Shown one piece after another: positions 43,816-55,237 of a stretch of DNA of 64,000 bases. Each line of letters opens with the position of its first letter. Position 1 is the stretch's first letter. Origin of the DNA: Kitasatospora setae KM-6054 (GTDB lineage Bacteria; Actinomycetota; Actinomycetes; Streptomycetales; Streptomycetaceae). The position numbers were made by a program, and so were the translations under genes. The notes under the pieces are model-generated. The model had not been told where the DNA came from. It saw only the letters and a list, made by a program, of their open reading frames with translations, and made no database searches. The stretch lies in contig NC_016109.1 of the NCBI RefSeq assembly GCF_000269985.1, positions 2,294,001 to 2,358,000 of the forward strand, read 5' to 3'.

Positions 43816-45741
43816 ATGCGGGACATGTGGGGTCGGGGCACGGTGCTCGGGGGCCGGTACGCCCTCTCCGAACGGCTCGGCAGCGGCGCCATGGGCGAGG
43901 TCTGGCGGGCCGAGGACCAGGTGCTCGGCCGCCAGGTGGCGGTCAAGATCGTGCTGCCCGCGCTGATGGAGGACGAGGTCTTCGCCGCCCGCTTCCGCCG
44001 CGAGGCGACGGTGCTGGCGGCGATGAACCACCGCGGCGTGGTGCACATCCACGACTACGGCGAGGACGGCACCGAACCGGACGCGAAGACCGCGTACATC
44101 GTGATGGAGCTGCTCACCGGCAAGCCGCTCGACAAGGCCCGCGGCCGCGACGCCTTCCCGCCCGACCGCGCGCTGGACGTCGCCGCCCAGGTGCTGGACG
44201 CGCTGCACGCCGCGCACCGGCAGGGCATCGTCCACCGGGACATCAAGCCGTCCAACCTGATGATCGACGCGGACGGACGGGTCACCGTCACCGACTTCGG
44301 CATCGCCCGCACCCTCGCCGACACCCGGATCACCACCGCCCACGCGGTGATCGGCACCGCCCTCTACATGGCCCCGGAACGCGCCGAGGGCAAGGACGCC
44401 TCCGCCGCCTCCGACCTGTACTCGGTCGGCGTGGTGCTGCACGAACTGCTGTCCGGCGCAGTGCCGTTCACCGGCGAGAGCCCGCTGGAGGTGGTGCTCA
44501 AGCACGTCCGCGAACCGGCACCCGAACTGCCGGAGAGCGTGCCGGCGCCCGTGCGGGCGGTGGTCGCCAAGGCGCTCGCCAAACAGCCGGGGGACCGCTA
44601 CCCGGACGCGGCGGCGATGGCCGTCGCCGCCCGGCAGGCGATGTCCACACCGGCCGCCCTCGGCACCGTGCTCGGCCCGCCCGAGGCCGTCGAGACCCCG
44701 CCGACCGTCCCCGCCCCCGGACCGACCGCCGAACCGAGCCCCTCCCCCGCCCCCTCCCCCGCGCCCAAGGAGCAGCGCGCCGGGCGCCGCCGCCTGGCCA
44801 CCCTGCTGCTGCCGATCGTCCTGGTCACCGGCGGCGGCGTGACCGCCCACCAGCTCGACCTGCTGCCCTGGCAGCAGGGCCAGGGCGGGAACAACACGGC
44901 CGGCTCCACCCAGCACCCCGGCGACGGCCCGACCACCGGCGGCACCGGCACCGGCACCACCGGCACCGGCCCGTCCCCCACCGACTCCGGCACCACCCAG
45001 GCTGCCCCGACCCCGCCGCCGTCCTCCCCGTCCGCCGAGACCCCCGCTCCCCCGAACACCGACCAGGGCGGCGGCACCGGCACCACCCCGAACGGTGCGG
45101 GCGGCACCGGCACCGGCACCGGCTCGACCACCAACGGCTCCGGCAGCTCAGGCGGTTCCACCAACTCCGGTGGTTCCACCAACTCCTCCGGCTCGACCAA
45201 CTCCTCCGGCTCCGGCGGCTCCACCAGCACCGGCGGCGGCGGGAGCAGCACCGGCGGCGGCAGCACCCCGGCCCCGCCCAAGCCGACCACTCCGGCCGCC
45301 ACCACCCCCGCCGGCCCGGCCAGCGGCTGCGGCGGCTCCGGCTGGGGGCGGCTGAGCAACACCGGGAGCGGCCGGACCATCGGTCTCGGCTCCGACGCCG
45401 TCAGCGCGGGCGTCCCGGTGGTCTCCGGCGGGTCCACCTCCTACGGCTGGATCAAGGCCACCGACGGCAGCGGCGTGACCACCTTCACCGCCTGCCGGGC
45501 CGGCAGCGGGATCGAGCTCGGCGCGCGGTACGCGGGCAGCCCCAACATCGCCGAACTGGCCGGCTCCAGCTCCTTCGGCGACATGACCAACTGGTCGCTC
45601 GCCGACGCCGGCTCCGGGAACTTCCAGCTCAAGTTCGGGTACGGCCCGCAGGGCTGCCTGACCGACAACGGCAGCGGCAGCACCCTCACCGTCAACACCT
45701 GCAACGCCGGGGACAGGTCCCAGCTCTTCCGCTTCTCCTGA
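43816..45741 (+). CDS. Receptor-type Ser/Thr protein kinase with lectin-like ectodomain
   Basis: The 641-aa protein has a PknB-type kinase domain (residues about 14-275: LGSGAMGEVW, VAVKIV, GIVHRDIKPSNLMI, VTDFGIARTL, YMAPERAEG). It continues with a Pro-rich juxtamembrane region, one membrane helix (LATLLLPIVLVTGGGVTA, about 335), a Gly/Ser/Thr low-complexity stalk (about 365-495) and a C-terminal extracellular domain with Cys pairs and a final QLFRFS. That domain resembles a ricin-type beta-trefoil fragment. No PASTA repeats are present. It probably senses a cell-surface carbohydrate or wall component. The ATG at 43825 is an alternative start better spaced from GGGGG. Confidence 0.92.
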   Translation: MRDMWGRGTVLGGRYALSERLGSGAMGEVWRAEDQVLGRQVAVKIVLPALMEDEVFAARFRREATVLAAMNHRGVVHIHDYGEDGTEPDAKTAYIVMELLTGKPLDKARGRDAFPPDRALDVAAQVLDALHAAHRQGIVHRDIKPSNLMIDADGRVTVTDFGIARTLADTRITTAHAVIGTALYMAPERAEGKDASAASDLYSVGVVLHELLSGAVPFTGESPLEVVLKHVREPAPELPESVPAPVRAVVAKALAKQPGDRYPDAAAMAVAARQAMSTPAALGTVLGPPEAVETPPTVPAPGPTAEPSPSPAPSPAPKEQRAGRRRLATLLLPIVLVTGGGVTAHQLDLLPWQQGQGGNNTAGSTQHPGDGPTTGGTGTGTTGTGPSPTDSGTTQAAPTPPPSSPSAETPAPPNTDQGGGTGTTPNGAGGTGTGTGSTTNGSGSSGGSTNSGGSTNSSGSTNSSGSGGSTSTGGGGSSTGGGSTPAPPKPTTPAATTPAGPASGCGGSGWGRLSNTGSGRTIGLGSDAVSAGVPVVSGGSTSYGWIKATDGSGVTTFTACRAGSGIELGARYAGSPNIAELAGSSSFGDMTNWSLADAGSGNFQLKFGYGPQGCLTDNGSGSTLTVNTCNAGDRSQLFRFS

Positions 45742-45815
45742 CGTCCACCCTGAGAACTCCACCGATTCCCCTCCCCCGCAGCGCAGTTGTCGCACATTCG
45801 GGGCAGAATGCGGTC

Positions 45816-46370
45816 ATGGCCGAACAGTACTTCTCCGCCTTCGCGGTGGACGCCGCCGTCCTGCTGGCCCTCCCCGGCTCGGGCGACCGCCCCCTCCCGG
45901 GCGTGGCCCCCTCCGAGGCGCTCGGCGAACTGCTCTCCGGCCGGATCCGCCCCGACTCGGACTCCCGCTACACCGCCCTGCTCCCCGCCCTCGCCGGCGC
46001 CTTCGGCACCCCCCTGGGCGCGGTCTCCGTCCCGGGCCGGCACTGGGACGACCTGACGGACGTCTTCGAGGCCCTCGAACTGCCCGCCCTGACCACCCTC
46101 TGGTCACGCCCCTGGGCCTTCCCCGCGGACGCCACCGACGACTGGCCGTGGCCGTACCCCACCCTCGCCCCGCGCACCGGCACCGCCGAACTGCTCACCG
46201 AGCTCGCCGCCCTGGCCTCGGAGTCGGTCCCCGAGCAGGACGTCCCGAGCCTGGACGAGGACGACCTGGAGGAGGCGTCCTGGTTCCTCACCGAGCACCT
46301 GCCCGTCTGGACCTCCCGCGCCCACGCGCTCGGCCTCGACCTCCTGCTGGTGCGCGACGGCGCCCGGTGA
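45816..46370 (+). CDS. Uncharacterised 184-aa protein (DUF7691-like)
   Basis: This acidic cytosolic protein begins MAEQYFSAFAVDAAVLLALPGSGDRPL and includes FGTPLGAVSVPGRHWDDLTDVFEALEL and LEEASWFLTEHLPVWTSRAHALGLDLLLV. No signal peptide, membrane helix or catalytic motif is visible. The layout resembles small streptomycete DUF7691-type proteins, but that recognition is weak. Its TGA stop (46368-46370) is also the first three bases of the 14-bp repeat array B. No operon partner is visible; the kinase gene ends 74 nt upstream. Confidence 0.75.
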   Translation: MAEQYFSAFAVDAAVLLALPGSGDRPLPGVAPSEALGELLSGRIRPDSDSRYTALLPALAGAFGTPLGAVSVPGRHWDDLTDVFEALELPALTTLWSRPWAFPADATDDWPWPYPTLAPRTGTAELLTELAALASESVPEQDVPSLDEDDLEEASWFLTEHLPVWTSRAHALGLDLLLVRDGAR

Positions 46371-46605
46371 CACGTCATCGATGACGCGTCACCGATGACG
46401 CTACACAGATGCTCCGACACGAATGACGCGACATCGATGACCCTTCACCGATGTCGCGTCATCGATAACAAGGCATCGATGCCTCGGCACGAATGACGCG
46501 ACACCAATGACGCGACATGGATGCCTCGACACCAATGTCGCGTCACCGATGACGCGACATCGATGAGGCATCACCAATGCCACGTCACCGATGTCACGTC
46601 ACCAA
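46368..46605. repeat. Array B: 17 uninterrupted degenerate 14-bp tandem repeats
   Basis: Seventeen units of exactly 14 bp run from the stop codon of the upstream gene to 16 bp before the convergent permease stop, filling the gap. Examples are 46368 (TGACACGTCATCGA), 46382 (TGACGCGTCACCGA), 46424 (TGACGCGACATCGA), 46452 (TGTCGCGTCATCGA), 46494 (TGACGCGACACCAA) and 46592 (TGTCACGTCACCAA). TG, C at position 4, and the CA at 9-10 are nearly invariant. Positions 3, 8, 11 and 13 vary. The consensus TGACGCGTCATCGA is self-complementary as a tandem array. It is the same family as array A, 19.5 kb away. Confidence 0.95.
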
Positions 46606-46621
46606 CCACGCCCACCCGCCC

Positions 46622-47491
46622 TCAGGACACCACGTCCTTGCCCGCGAACCCGCGGAACGCCAGCGCCAGCAGCACCACCGAGTACGACAGCGACAGCACC
46701 ACGCCCTGCACCATGCCGCCCCACTCCAGTTGCGGCTGCAACGCGTCCGCCCAGGCGTACTGCCAGTGCGCCGGCAGCCACTCCCGCAGCGAGCCGAGCG
46801 CGGTGACGGCGTCCAGCACCCCCGTGATGATCGAGAGGAAGACCGCGCCGCCGACCGCCCCGAGCGGGGCGTCCGTCGCCGTCGAGAGCCAGAACGCCAG
46901 CGCGCCGATCACGATCTCGGCGAGGAAGACGTACAGCACGGCGATCGCCAGCCGGGGCAGCGCCTCGGTCGCGGACAGCGTCGCCCCGGTGGGCAGCTTC
47001 AGGTCGCCCCAGCCGTACGCCGCGGTGCCGACCAGCAGCCCGACCGCGGGCAGCAGCACCACCGCGGCGGCCGAGAACACCATCGCGACGGTGAACTTCC
47101 GCACCAGCAGCCGGGCCCGGGGCACCGGCGCGGCCAGCAGGTAGCGCAGCGAGGACCAGCTGGCCTCGGAGGCCACCGTGTCGCCGGAGAACAGCGCGAC
47201 CGGGATGATCAGCAGGAAGCCGGTGCCCATGAACAGCAGCGTGGTGGCGAAGTTCGCGCCGGACGCGGTGGCCAGCTCGATGAACGTGGTGCGGTTCTCC
47301 CGGCCGGGCGTGCCGCCGATCTGGAACGCCCCGAGCACCACGAACGGCAGCGCCGCCAGCACCCCGCCGATCACCAGCGTGCGCCTCCGCCGCAACTGCC
47401 GCATCGCCTCGACCCGCAGCGGCAGCGTCCGCCCGGCCCGGTAGCCGGGCGCGGCGGTGCCCTGTTCGACCCCTGTCACCGTGCCGCTCAT
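46622..47491 (-). CDS. ABC-2 type transporter permease
   Basis: This 289-aa protein has six hydrophobic segments (TLVIGGVLAALPFVVLGAF; TTLLFMGTGFLLIIPVALF; FSAAAVVLLPAVGLLVGTAAYGW; LAIAVLYVFLAEIVIGALAFW; LGAVGGAVFLSIITGVLDAV; VVLSLSYSVVLLALAF) and a cytoplasmic EASWSSLRYLLAAPVPRARLLVRK loop typical of ABC-2 permeases. I prefer the ATG at 47491, which has GGAGGGG about 10 nt upstream; a GTG at 47500 is too close to it. The ATPase partner is fused to a hydrolase in the gene just upstream. Confidence 0.9.
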   Translation of the reverse strand: MSGTVTGVEQGTAAPGYRAGRTLPLRVEAMRQLRRRRTLVIGGVLAALPFVVLGAFQIGGTPGRENRTTFIELATASGANFATTLLFMGTGFLLIIPVALFSGDTVASEASWSSLRYLLAAPVPRARLLVRKFTVAMVFSAAAVVLLPAVGLLVGTAAYGWGDLKLPTGATLSATEALPRLAIAVLYVFLAEIVIGALAFWLSTATDAPLGAVGGAVFLSIITGVLDAVTALGSLREWLPAHWQYAWADALQPQLEWGGMVQGVVLSLSYSVVLLALAFRGFAGKDVVS

Positions 47492-47525
47492 CGTGCCCAC
47501 ACCCCTCCGTACACAGCCCCGCTCC

Positions 47526-47600
47526 CACCCGCACCAGTCACACAGGTCGCACCATTCACGTCAGTCACACTGTTCACACCAGTCACACGACTCCCGCCAC

Positions 47601-47606
<6 letters not shown>
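47526..47606. repeat. 9-bp degenerate tandem array between ABC genes
   Basis: Nine 9-bp units with consensus CAGTCACAC run without interruption from 47526 to 47606. Three copies are exact (47535, 47562, 47580). The last unit (47598-47606) contains the stop codon of the hydrolase-ABC fusion (47601-47603). The array fills most of the space before the permease start. Confidence 0.85.
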
Positions 47607-50432
<2,826 letters not shown>

Positions 50433-50469
50433 GCCGGTGATCCTAACCGGGCCCCTGGTAGGGAATCCG

Positions 50470-50754
50470 TCAGCGCACCTCCCCCTCCACCCCCTCCTCT
50501 GTCTCCTCCCCCTCCTCTGTCTCTGCCGCCTCCGCCTCCCACTCGGCGATCCGCGCCACCAGCGCCGCCCGGTCGTCCGCCGCCGTCCCCGCCCGGGCGT
50601 CCCGCACCTCCGCCATCCGCCGCCGCACCGCCGCCCGCTCCGCCGCGCTCCCGGCCGCGGCGTGCCGCTGCGCCAACCGCCCCAACAGCCGCCCGGCCAC
50701 CGCCAGGAACGCCTCGTACACCACCGCCGTCGGCACCCGCTCGTCGAACACCAT
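50470..50754 (-). CDS. Small charged helical hypothetical protein
   Basis: This 94-aa protein (MVFDERVPTAVVYEAFLAVA start) is almost all helix. It contains GRLLGRLAQRHAAAGSAAERAAVRRRMAEVRDAR and an acidic tail of EE/TE repeats (TEEGEETEEGVEGE). The pattern suggests a short coiled coil. The gene ends 38 nt before the start of the fusion gene on the same strand, so they may be co-transcribed. A divergent MscS gene lies upstream across 174 bp. No function can be given. Confidence 0.65.
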   Translation of the reverse strand: MVFDERVPTAVVYEAFLAVAGRLLGRLAQRHAAAGSAAERAAVRRRMAEVRDARAGTAADDRAALVARIAEWEAEAAETEEGEETEEGVEGEVR

Positions 50755-50928
50755 GCCCGCCCCCTCCCCGCCGCCCGCCACCCCGACACCCGCCCCGCAC
50801 CCGTCCACCCGTCCGCCCGTCCCCCCTCCAACACCCGCCCCGCACCCGACACTCACCCACCCCGGGCTCCCAAATACCCACGTTCCCGCGCGATAGGGTG
50901 CGAATCCCCCACCCCCGGACCGCCCGAG

Positions 50929-51945
50929 GTGACCGTGTTCTGGCCGCTCGTCAGCCTGCTCGCCGCGATCCTCGCCACCCTGCTGGCCGGCTGGCTGGTC
51001 GACCAGCTCCTCCAGCGGCTGGCCGCCCGCCACCCGGACGCCCCGGTCTGGGCGCAGCTGCGCCGCTGCCGCGTCCCGCTCCAACTGGTGCTGCTGTCGG
51101 CCCTGTTGCTGGCGGCCCAGCCGGTCCGCCGGATCTTCCACACCGAGGACGACGGCGTCCGGCACGGCGTCCTGCTGGTGCTGATCGGCTCGCTCGGCTG
51201 GCTGACCGTCCGGGTGCTGACGGCGGTGGTCGAGGCCGCGTTCAGCCGCTACGAGACGGTCACCGAGGACGCCTCCCGGGTGCAGCGGGTCCGCACCCAG
51301 CTCGGTCTGGTCCGCCGGGTCGGCGCGGCGGTCGTCTGGGTGGTGACGGGCGGCGCGCTGCTGCTGACCTTCGACGCGATGCGCACGGTCGGCGCCAGCC
51401 TGCTCGCCTCGGCGGGCATCATCGGCATCATCGCGGGCATCGCCGCCCAGTCGACCCTGGGCAACTTCTTCGCGGGGCTGCAGATCGCGTTCAGCGACAC
51501 CGTGCGGATCGGCGACACCGTGGTGGTGGACGGCCAGCAGGGCACCGTCGAGGAGATCACCCTCTCCTACCTGGTGCTGCGGCTGTGGGACTACCGCCGC
51601 CTGGTCGTCCCGGTCTCGTACTTCGTCTCCAAGCCGTACGAGAACTGGACCCGCCGCGACCCGGGCCTGTTCGCCTGGGTGCTGCTGTACCTCGACCACC
51701 GCACCCCGGTCGGCGCGCTCCGCGCCGAACTGGAGCGCTACCTCGCGGCCAGCCCGCTCTGGGACGGCCGCGAGTGGTCGCTCACCGTCAGCGACACCAC
51801 GCCGTCGACCATCGTCGTCCGCGCCATGATGACCGCCCGCGACCCGGACACCACCGCGGCCCTCAAACTCGCCGCCCGCGAACACCTGTTGGCCCACCTG
51901 CGCGACCACCACCCGGAGTCCCTGCCCCGGGTCCGCACCGAGTGA
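50929..51945 (+). CDS. MscS-family mechanosensitive channel
   Basis: The 338-aa protein has three N-terminal membrane helices and the pore-lining TM3/beta-domain signature SAGIIGIIAGIAAQSTLGNFFAGLQIAFSD followed by VRIGDTVVVDGQQGTVEEITLSYLVLRLWDYRRLVVP. The cytoplasmic C-terminal domain ends at RVRTE. Such channels release solutes on hypo-osmotic shock. The GTG at 50929 (VTVFWP) follows CCCGAG; GTG 50935 is an alternative. It is convergent with the GNAT gene. Confidence 0.94.
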   Translation: MTVFWPLVSLLAAILATLLAGWLVDQLLQRLAARHPDAPVWAQLRRCRVPLQLVLLSALLLAAQPVRRIFHTEDDGVRHGVLLVLIGSLGWLTVRVLTAVVEAAFSRYETVTEDASRVQRVRTQLGLVRRVGAAVVWVVTGGALLLTFDAMRTVGASLLASAGIIGIIAGIAAQSTLGNFFAGLQIAFSDTVRIGDTVVVDGQQGTVEEITLSYLVLRLWDYRRLVVPVSYFVSKPYENWTRRDPGLFAWVLLYLDHRTPVGALRAELERYLAASPLWDGREWSLTVSDTTPSTIVVRAMMTARDPDTTAALKLAAREHLLAHLRDHHPESLPRVRTE

Positions 51946-51970
51946 GCGGCGGGGCCGCGTCCGGCACGCG

Positions 51971-52018
51971 CCCCCGCCGCAGCCCCCGCCACTACCCCCA
52001 CCACTGCCCCCGCTACAG
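51971..52018. repeat. 12-bp tandem repeat spanning the GNAT stop codon
   Basis: Four 12-bp units (51971-51982, 51983-51994, 51995-52006, 52007-52018), each CCCCC followed by variable bases, fill the gap between convergent genes. The fourth contains the TAG stop of the GNAT gene (52013-52015). Confidence 0.8.
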
Positions 52019-52489
52019 CACCCGGGTCATCGTCCGGTGCGGGATCCCGGCGTCGTCGTACACCGGCCCCTCCGCCACGTACCCCAGCCGCTCGTAGAAG
52101 CCGAGCGCCTGCACCTGCGCGTGCAGTTCGACCTCGCGGGCGCCGCGCTGGCGCCCCGACTCCTCGACGGCGCGCACCAGTCGGGCGCCCAGCCCGGTGC
52201 CGCGGGCGGCGGCGACCACGGCGAGCCGGCCGAGCAGCACCCGGCCCTCGGTGCCGCCGGTCATCGCCAGCGCCTCGGCGCCGTGGATCAGCCGGGCGGT
52301 GCCGAGCCCGGCGCCGTCGGGGCCGACGGCCAGCAGGTGCGCGGAGGTGTCGTCGTACGCGTCGTACTCCAGCTCCGGCGGCACGTGCTGCTCGACCACG
52401 AACACCTCGTGCCGCACGCCGCGCGCCAGCGCCATGTCGGCGTCCCCGTCGACCAGCCGGATCGTGACGCCGTTCAGCGGGTCGGCCAT
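52013..52489 (-). CDS. GNAT-family N-acetyltransferase (ElaA-like)
   Basis: This 158-aa GNAT domain has the acetyl-CoA motif RLAVVAAARGTGLGARLVRAVEE (V-x-x-x-R-G-x-G-x-A type) and the C-terminal LHAQVQALGFYERLGYVAEGPVYDDAGIPH, which is close to ElaA-type proteins. VRHEVFVVEQHVPPELEYDAYDD near the N-terminus is also ElaA-like. It ends in a TAG codon and stops one base before the pseudouridine synthase gene on the same strand, so the synthase-GNAT pair is probably co-transcribed. Confidence 0.92.
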   Translation of the reverse strand: MADPLNGVTIRLVDGDADMALARGVRHEVFVVEQHVPPELEYDAYDDTSAHLLAVGPDGAGLGTARLIHGAEALAMTGGTEGRVLLGRLAVVAAARGTGLGARLVRAVEESGRQRGAREVELHAQVQALGFYERLGYVAEGPVYDDAGIPHRTMTRVL

Positions 52490-52490
52490 C

Positions 52491-53429
52491 TCAGCTCTCC
52501 GCCGCGATGGTGTCCAGCGCGTGCTGCAGGTCCTCGGGGTAGTCGGAGCTGAACTCGACCCAGCGCCCGTCCTCGGGGTGCTCGAAGCCGAGCGAGACGG
52601 CGTGCAGCCACTGCCGGGTCAGGCCGAGCCGCTTGGCCAGCGTCGGGTCCGCGCCGTAGGTGAGGTCGCCGACGCAGGGGTGGCGCAGCGCGGACATGTG
52701 CACCCGGATCTGGTGGGTGCGGCCGGTCTCCAGCTTGATGTCGAGCAGCGACGCGGCCCGGTACGCCTCGATCAGGTCGTAGTGCGTGACGGAGGGCTTG
52801 CCGTCGCGGGTGACGGCCCACTTCCAGTCGCTGCTGGGGTGGCGGCCGATCGGCGCGTCCACGGTGCCGGACAGCGGGTCGGGGTGGCCCTGGACCAGCG
52901 CGTTGTACTTCTTCTCGGTGACCCGGTCGTGGAACTGGCGCTTCAGGTCGGTGTAGGCCCGCTCGGACTTGGCGACCACCATGATCCCGGAGGTGCCGAC
53001 GTCGAGGCGGTGCACGACGCCCTGGCGCTCGGCGGCGCCGGAGGTGGAGATCCGGTAGCCGGCCGCGGCCAGGCCGCCGATCACGGTGGGGCCGGTCCAG
53101 CCGGGGCTGGGGTGCGCGGCCACGCCGACCGGCTTGTCGATCACCACGACGTGGTCGTCGTCGTGGATGATCCGCATGCCCTCGACGGCCTCGGCGACGA
53201 TCTGCACCGGCGCCGCGGGGGCGGGGATCTCGACCTCCAGCCAGGAGCCAGCGGTGACCCGGTCCGACTTCCCGGCGACCGCGCCGTCCAGGGTCACCTT
53301 GCCCTCGGCGGCGAGTTCGGCGGCCTTGGTGCGGGAGAACCCGAACATCCGGGCCAGGGCGGCGTCCAGCCGCTCGCCCTCCAGGCCGTCGGGTACGGGG
53401 AGGCTACGGGTCTGCGCTGCGATACTCAC
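52491..53429 (-). CDS. RluA/RluD-family pseudouridine synthase
   Basis: This 312-aa enzyme has an N-terminal S4 RNA-binding domain ([30 protein letters not shown]) and the RluA/RluD catalytic motif [18 protein letters not shown] with the essential Asp near residue 141. The C-terminal [22 protein letters not shown] is also diagnostic. It probably modifies 23S rRNA. The start is GTG 53429 ([15 protein letters not shown]); upstream sequence is C-rich repeat. In streptomycetes rluD usually lies beside lspA, but here two genes intervene. Confidence 0.95.
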   Translation of the reverse strand: MSIAAQTRSLPVPDGLEGERLDAALARMFGFSRTKAAELAAEGKVTLDGAVAGKSDRVTAGSWLEVEIPAPAAPVQIVAEAVEGMRIIHDDDHVVVIDKPVGVAAHPSPGWTGPTVIGGLAAAGYRISTSGAAERQGVVHRLDVGTSGIMVVAKSERAYTDLKRQFHDRVTEKKYNALVQGHPDPLSGTVDAPIGRHPSSDWKWAVTRDGKPSVTHYDLIEAYRAASLLDIKLETGRTHQIRVHMSALRHPCVGDLTYGADPTLAKRLGLTRQWLHAVSLGFEHPEDGRWVEFSSDYPEDLQHALDTIAAES

Positions 53430-53490
53430 CCACCCGAGTATGCCCGACCCGCACCCGCCCCCCACCCCACCGGGGCCCGCCCGACAACCT

Positions 53491-53532
53491 CCCCACCGCC
53501 CCCGACGGCCGCCCCACCGCCCCCGAAGGCCG
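53491..53532. repeat. 21-bp tandem duplication in C-rich intergenic DNA
   Basis: Two 21-bp copies (53491-53511 and 53512-53532) differ at one base and lie upstream of the pseudouridine synthase gene in a strongly C-biased stretch (53445-53600). Confidence 0.8.
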
Positions 53533-53689
53533 CCCCGATGACCTCCCCACCACCCCCGGGCCCGGCGGCACCACCCGTCCGCCCCCCTGGTCGCCGACCG
53601 TTCCGGTGCGCCTCCTAGCATCGGAGCCGCACCACCATCACGACGGCCCGGTCAACGGGGACGGGGCCGGATCCGAGGGGGGACCCGCC

Positions 53690-55207
53690 ATGAAGGCCCG
53701 CACGATCGGTACGGCCGCCGCGGCCGCGGTGGCCGCGCTCGCGGCCCGTGACCTGCTGCAGAAGCGGCACGCGCTGCTGCGCAACTTCCCGGTGGCCGGC
53801 CACGCCCGCTACCTGCTGGAGCGGATCGGCCCGGAGCTGCGGCAGTACATCGTCACCTCCAACGAGGAGGAGCGCCCGTTCAGCCGGGACCAGCGCAGCT
53901 GGATCTACGCCTCCGCGAAGGAGGAGAACAACTACTTCGGCTTCGGCACCGAGGTCGACGTCGCGCACGTCCAGGGCCACGCCTACCTGAAGCAGCGCAC
54001 CTTCGCCGGCCCGCTGCCCGACGCGCACGACCCGGCCGCCCCGCTGCCGTCCGCCAAGGTGCTGGGCGGTCCGCGCGGCCGGGCGGCGGCGTTCCGCCCG
54101 GCCAGCGTGGTGAACGTCTCCGCGATGAGCTTCGGCTCGCTGTCCGGTGCCGCGATCACCGCGCTGAACGAGGGCGCGGCGCAGGCCGGGGCGCTGCACA
54201 ACACCGGCGAGGGCGGCCTGTCCCCGTACCACCGCAAGGGCGGCGGCGACCTGGTGCTGCAGCTCGGCACCTCGTACTTCGGGTGCCGGAACGCGGACGG
54301 GGGCTTCGACCTGGCGAAGCTCAAGGAGGTGGTGGCGTCGGCCCCGGTCCGGGCGATCGAGATCAAGCTGTCGCAGGGCGCCAAGCCGGGCCTGGGCGGC
54401 ATGCTGCCGGGGGCGAAGGTGACGCCGGAGATCGCCGAGATCCGCGGCATCCCGGTCGGGGAGGACTGCGCCTCGCCGTCCCGGCACAGCGCGTTCGGCG
54501 ACACCGACTCGATGCTGGACTTCGTCGAGCTGCTGGCCGGCGAGACCGGCCTGCCGGTCGGGGTCAAGAGCGCGGTGGGCGAGCTGGGCTTCTGGCAGGA
54601 GCTGGCGTCGATGATGGCGCGCGGCGACCGCGGCGTGGACTTCGTGACGGTCGACGGCGGCGAGGGCGGCACCGGCGCGGCGCCGCGGATCTTCGCCGAC
54701 TCGGTGTCGCTGCCGTTCCGGATGGGCTTCTCCCGGGTCTACGGCACCTTCGCCGAGCTGGGCCTGACCGACCGGCTGACGTTCATCGGCTCCGGCAAGC
54801 TCGGCCTGCCGGAGAACGCGGCGGTGGCCTTCGCGCTGGGCGCCGACATGGTCAACGTGGCGCGCGAGGCGATGCTGTCGATCGGCTGCATCCAGGCCCA
54901 GAAGTGCCACACCGACCGCTGCCCGACCGGCATCGCCACCCAGAACCCGTGGCTGGCCCGCGGCATCGACCCGGCGTCCAAGGCCACCCGGGCCGCCGTC
55001 TACCTGCGCACCCTGCGCCGGGAGCTGACCAAGGTCTCCTCGGCGCTCGGCGTCGCCCACCCCTCGCTGATCACGCCCGACGACATCGAGGTGCTGAACG
55101 GCGACTACGAGGCCCGCACGCTGGCCTCGGTGTACGGCTACAAGGACGGCTGGGGCCGGCTCGGCCCGGAGCTCGCCGAGGAGATCACCCGCCTGCTCAC
55201 CGCCTGA
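53690..55207 (+). CDS. FMN-binding glutamate-synthase-family protein
   Basis: The 505-aa protein is the stand-alone central/FMN domain of glutamate synthase (GltS-like TIM barrel) with an N-terminal hydrophobic segment (TIGTAAAAAVAALAA). VVNVSAMSFGSLSGAAITALNEGA, HNTGEGGLSPYH, EIKLSQGAKPGLGGMLPG, FVTVDGGEGGTGAAP and CIQAQKCHTDRCPTGIATQNP (the 3Fe-4S-type Cys cluster) are all present. No glutaminase domain or small subunit is adjacent. Its reaction is uncertain; relatives are annotated as glutamate synthase-related. Confidence 0.92.
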   Translation: MKARTIGTAAAAAVAALAARDLLQKRHALLRNFPVAGHARYLLERIGPELRQYIVTSNEEERPFSRDQRSWIYASAKEENNYFGFGTEVDVAHVQGHAYLKQRTFAGPLPDAHDPAAPLPSAKVLGGPRGRAAAFRPASVVNVSAMSFGSLSGAAITALNEGAAQAGALHNTGEGGLSPYHRKGGGDLVLQLGTSYFGCRNADGGFDLAKLKEVVASAPVRAIEIKLSQGAKPGLGGMLPGAKVTPEIAEIRGIPVGEDCASPSRHSAFGDTDSMLDFVELLAGETGLPVGVKSAVGELGFWQELASMMARGDRGVDFVTVDGGEGGTGAAPRIFADSVSLPFRMGFSRVYGTFAELGLTDRLTFIGSGKLGLPENAAVAFALGADMVNVAREAMLSIGCIQAQKCHTDRCPTGIATQNPWLARGIDPASKATRAAVYLRTLRRELTKVSSALGVAHPSLITPDDIEVLNGDYEARTLASVYGYKDGWGRLGPELAEEITRLLTA

Positions 55208-55237
55208 CCCCTCACCCGCCGGGCCCCAGCCGGTCCC

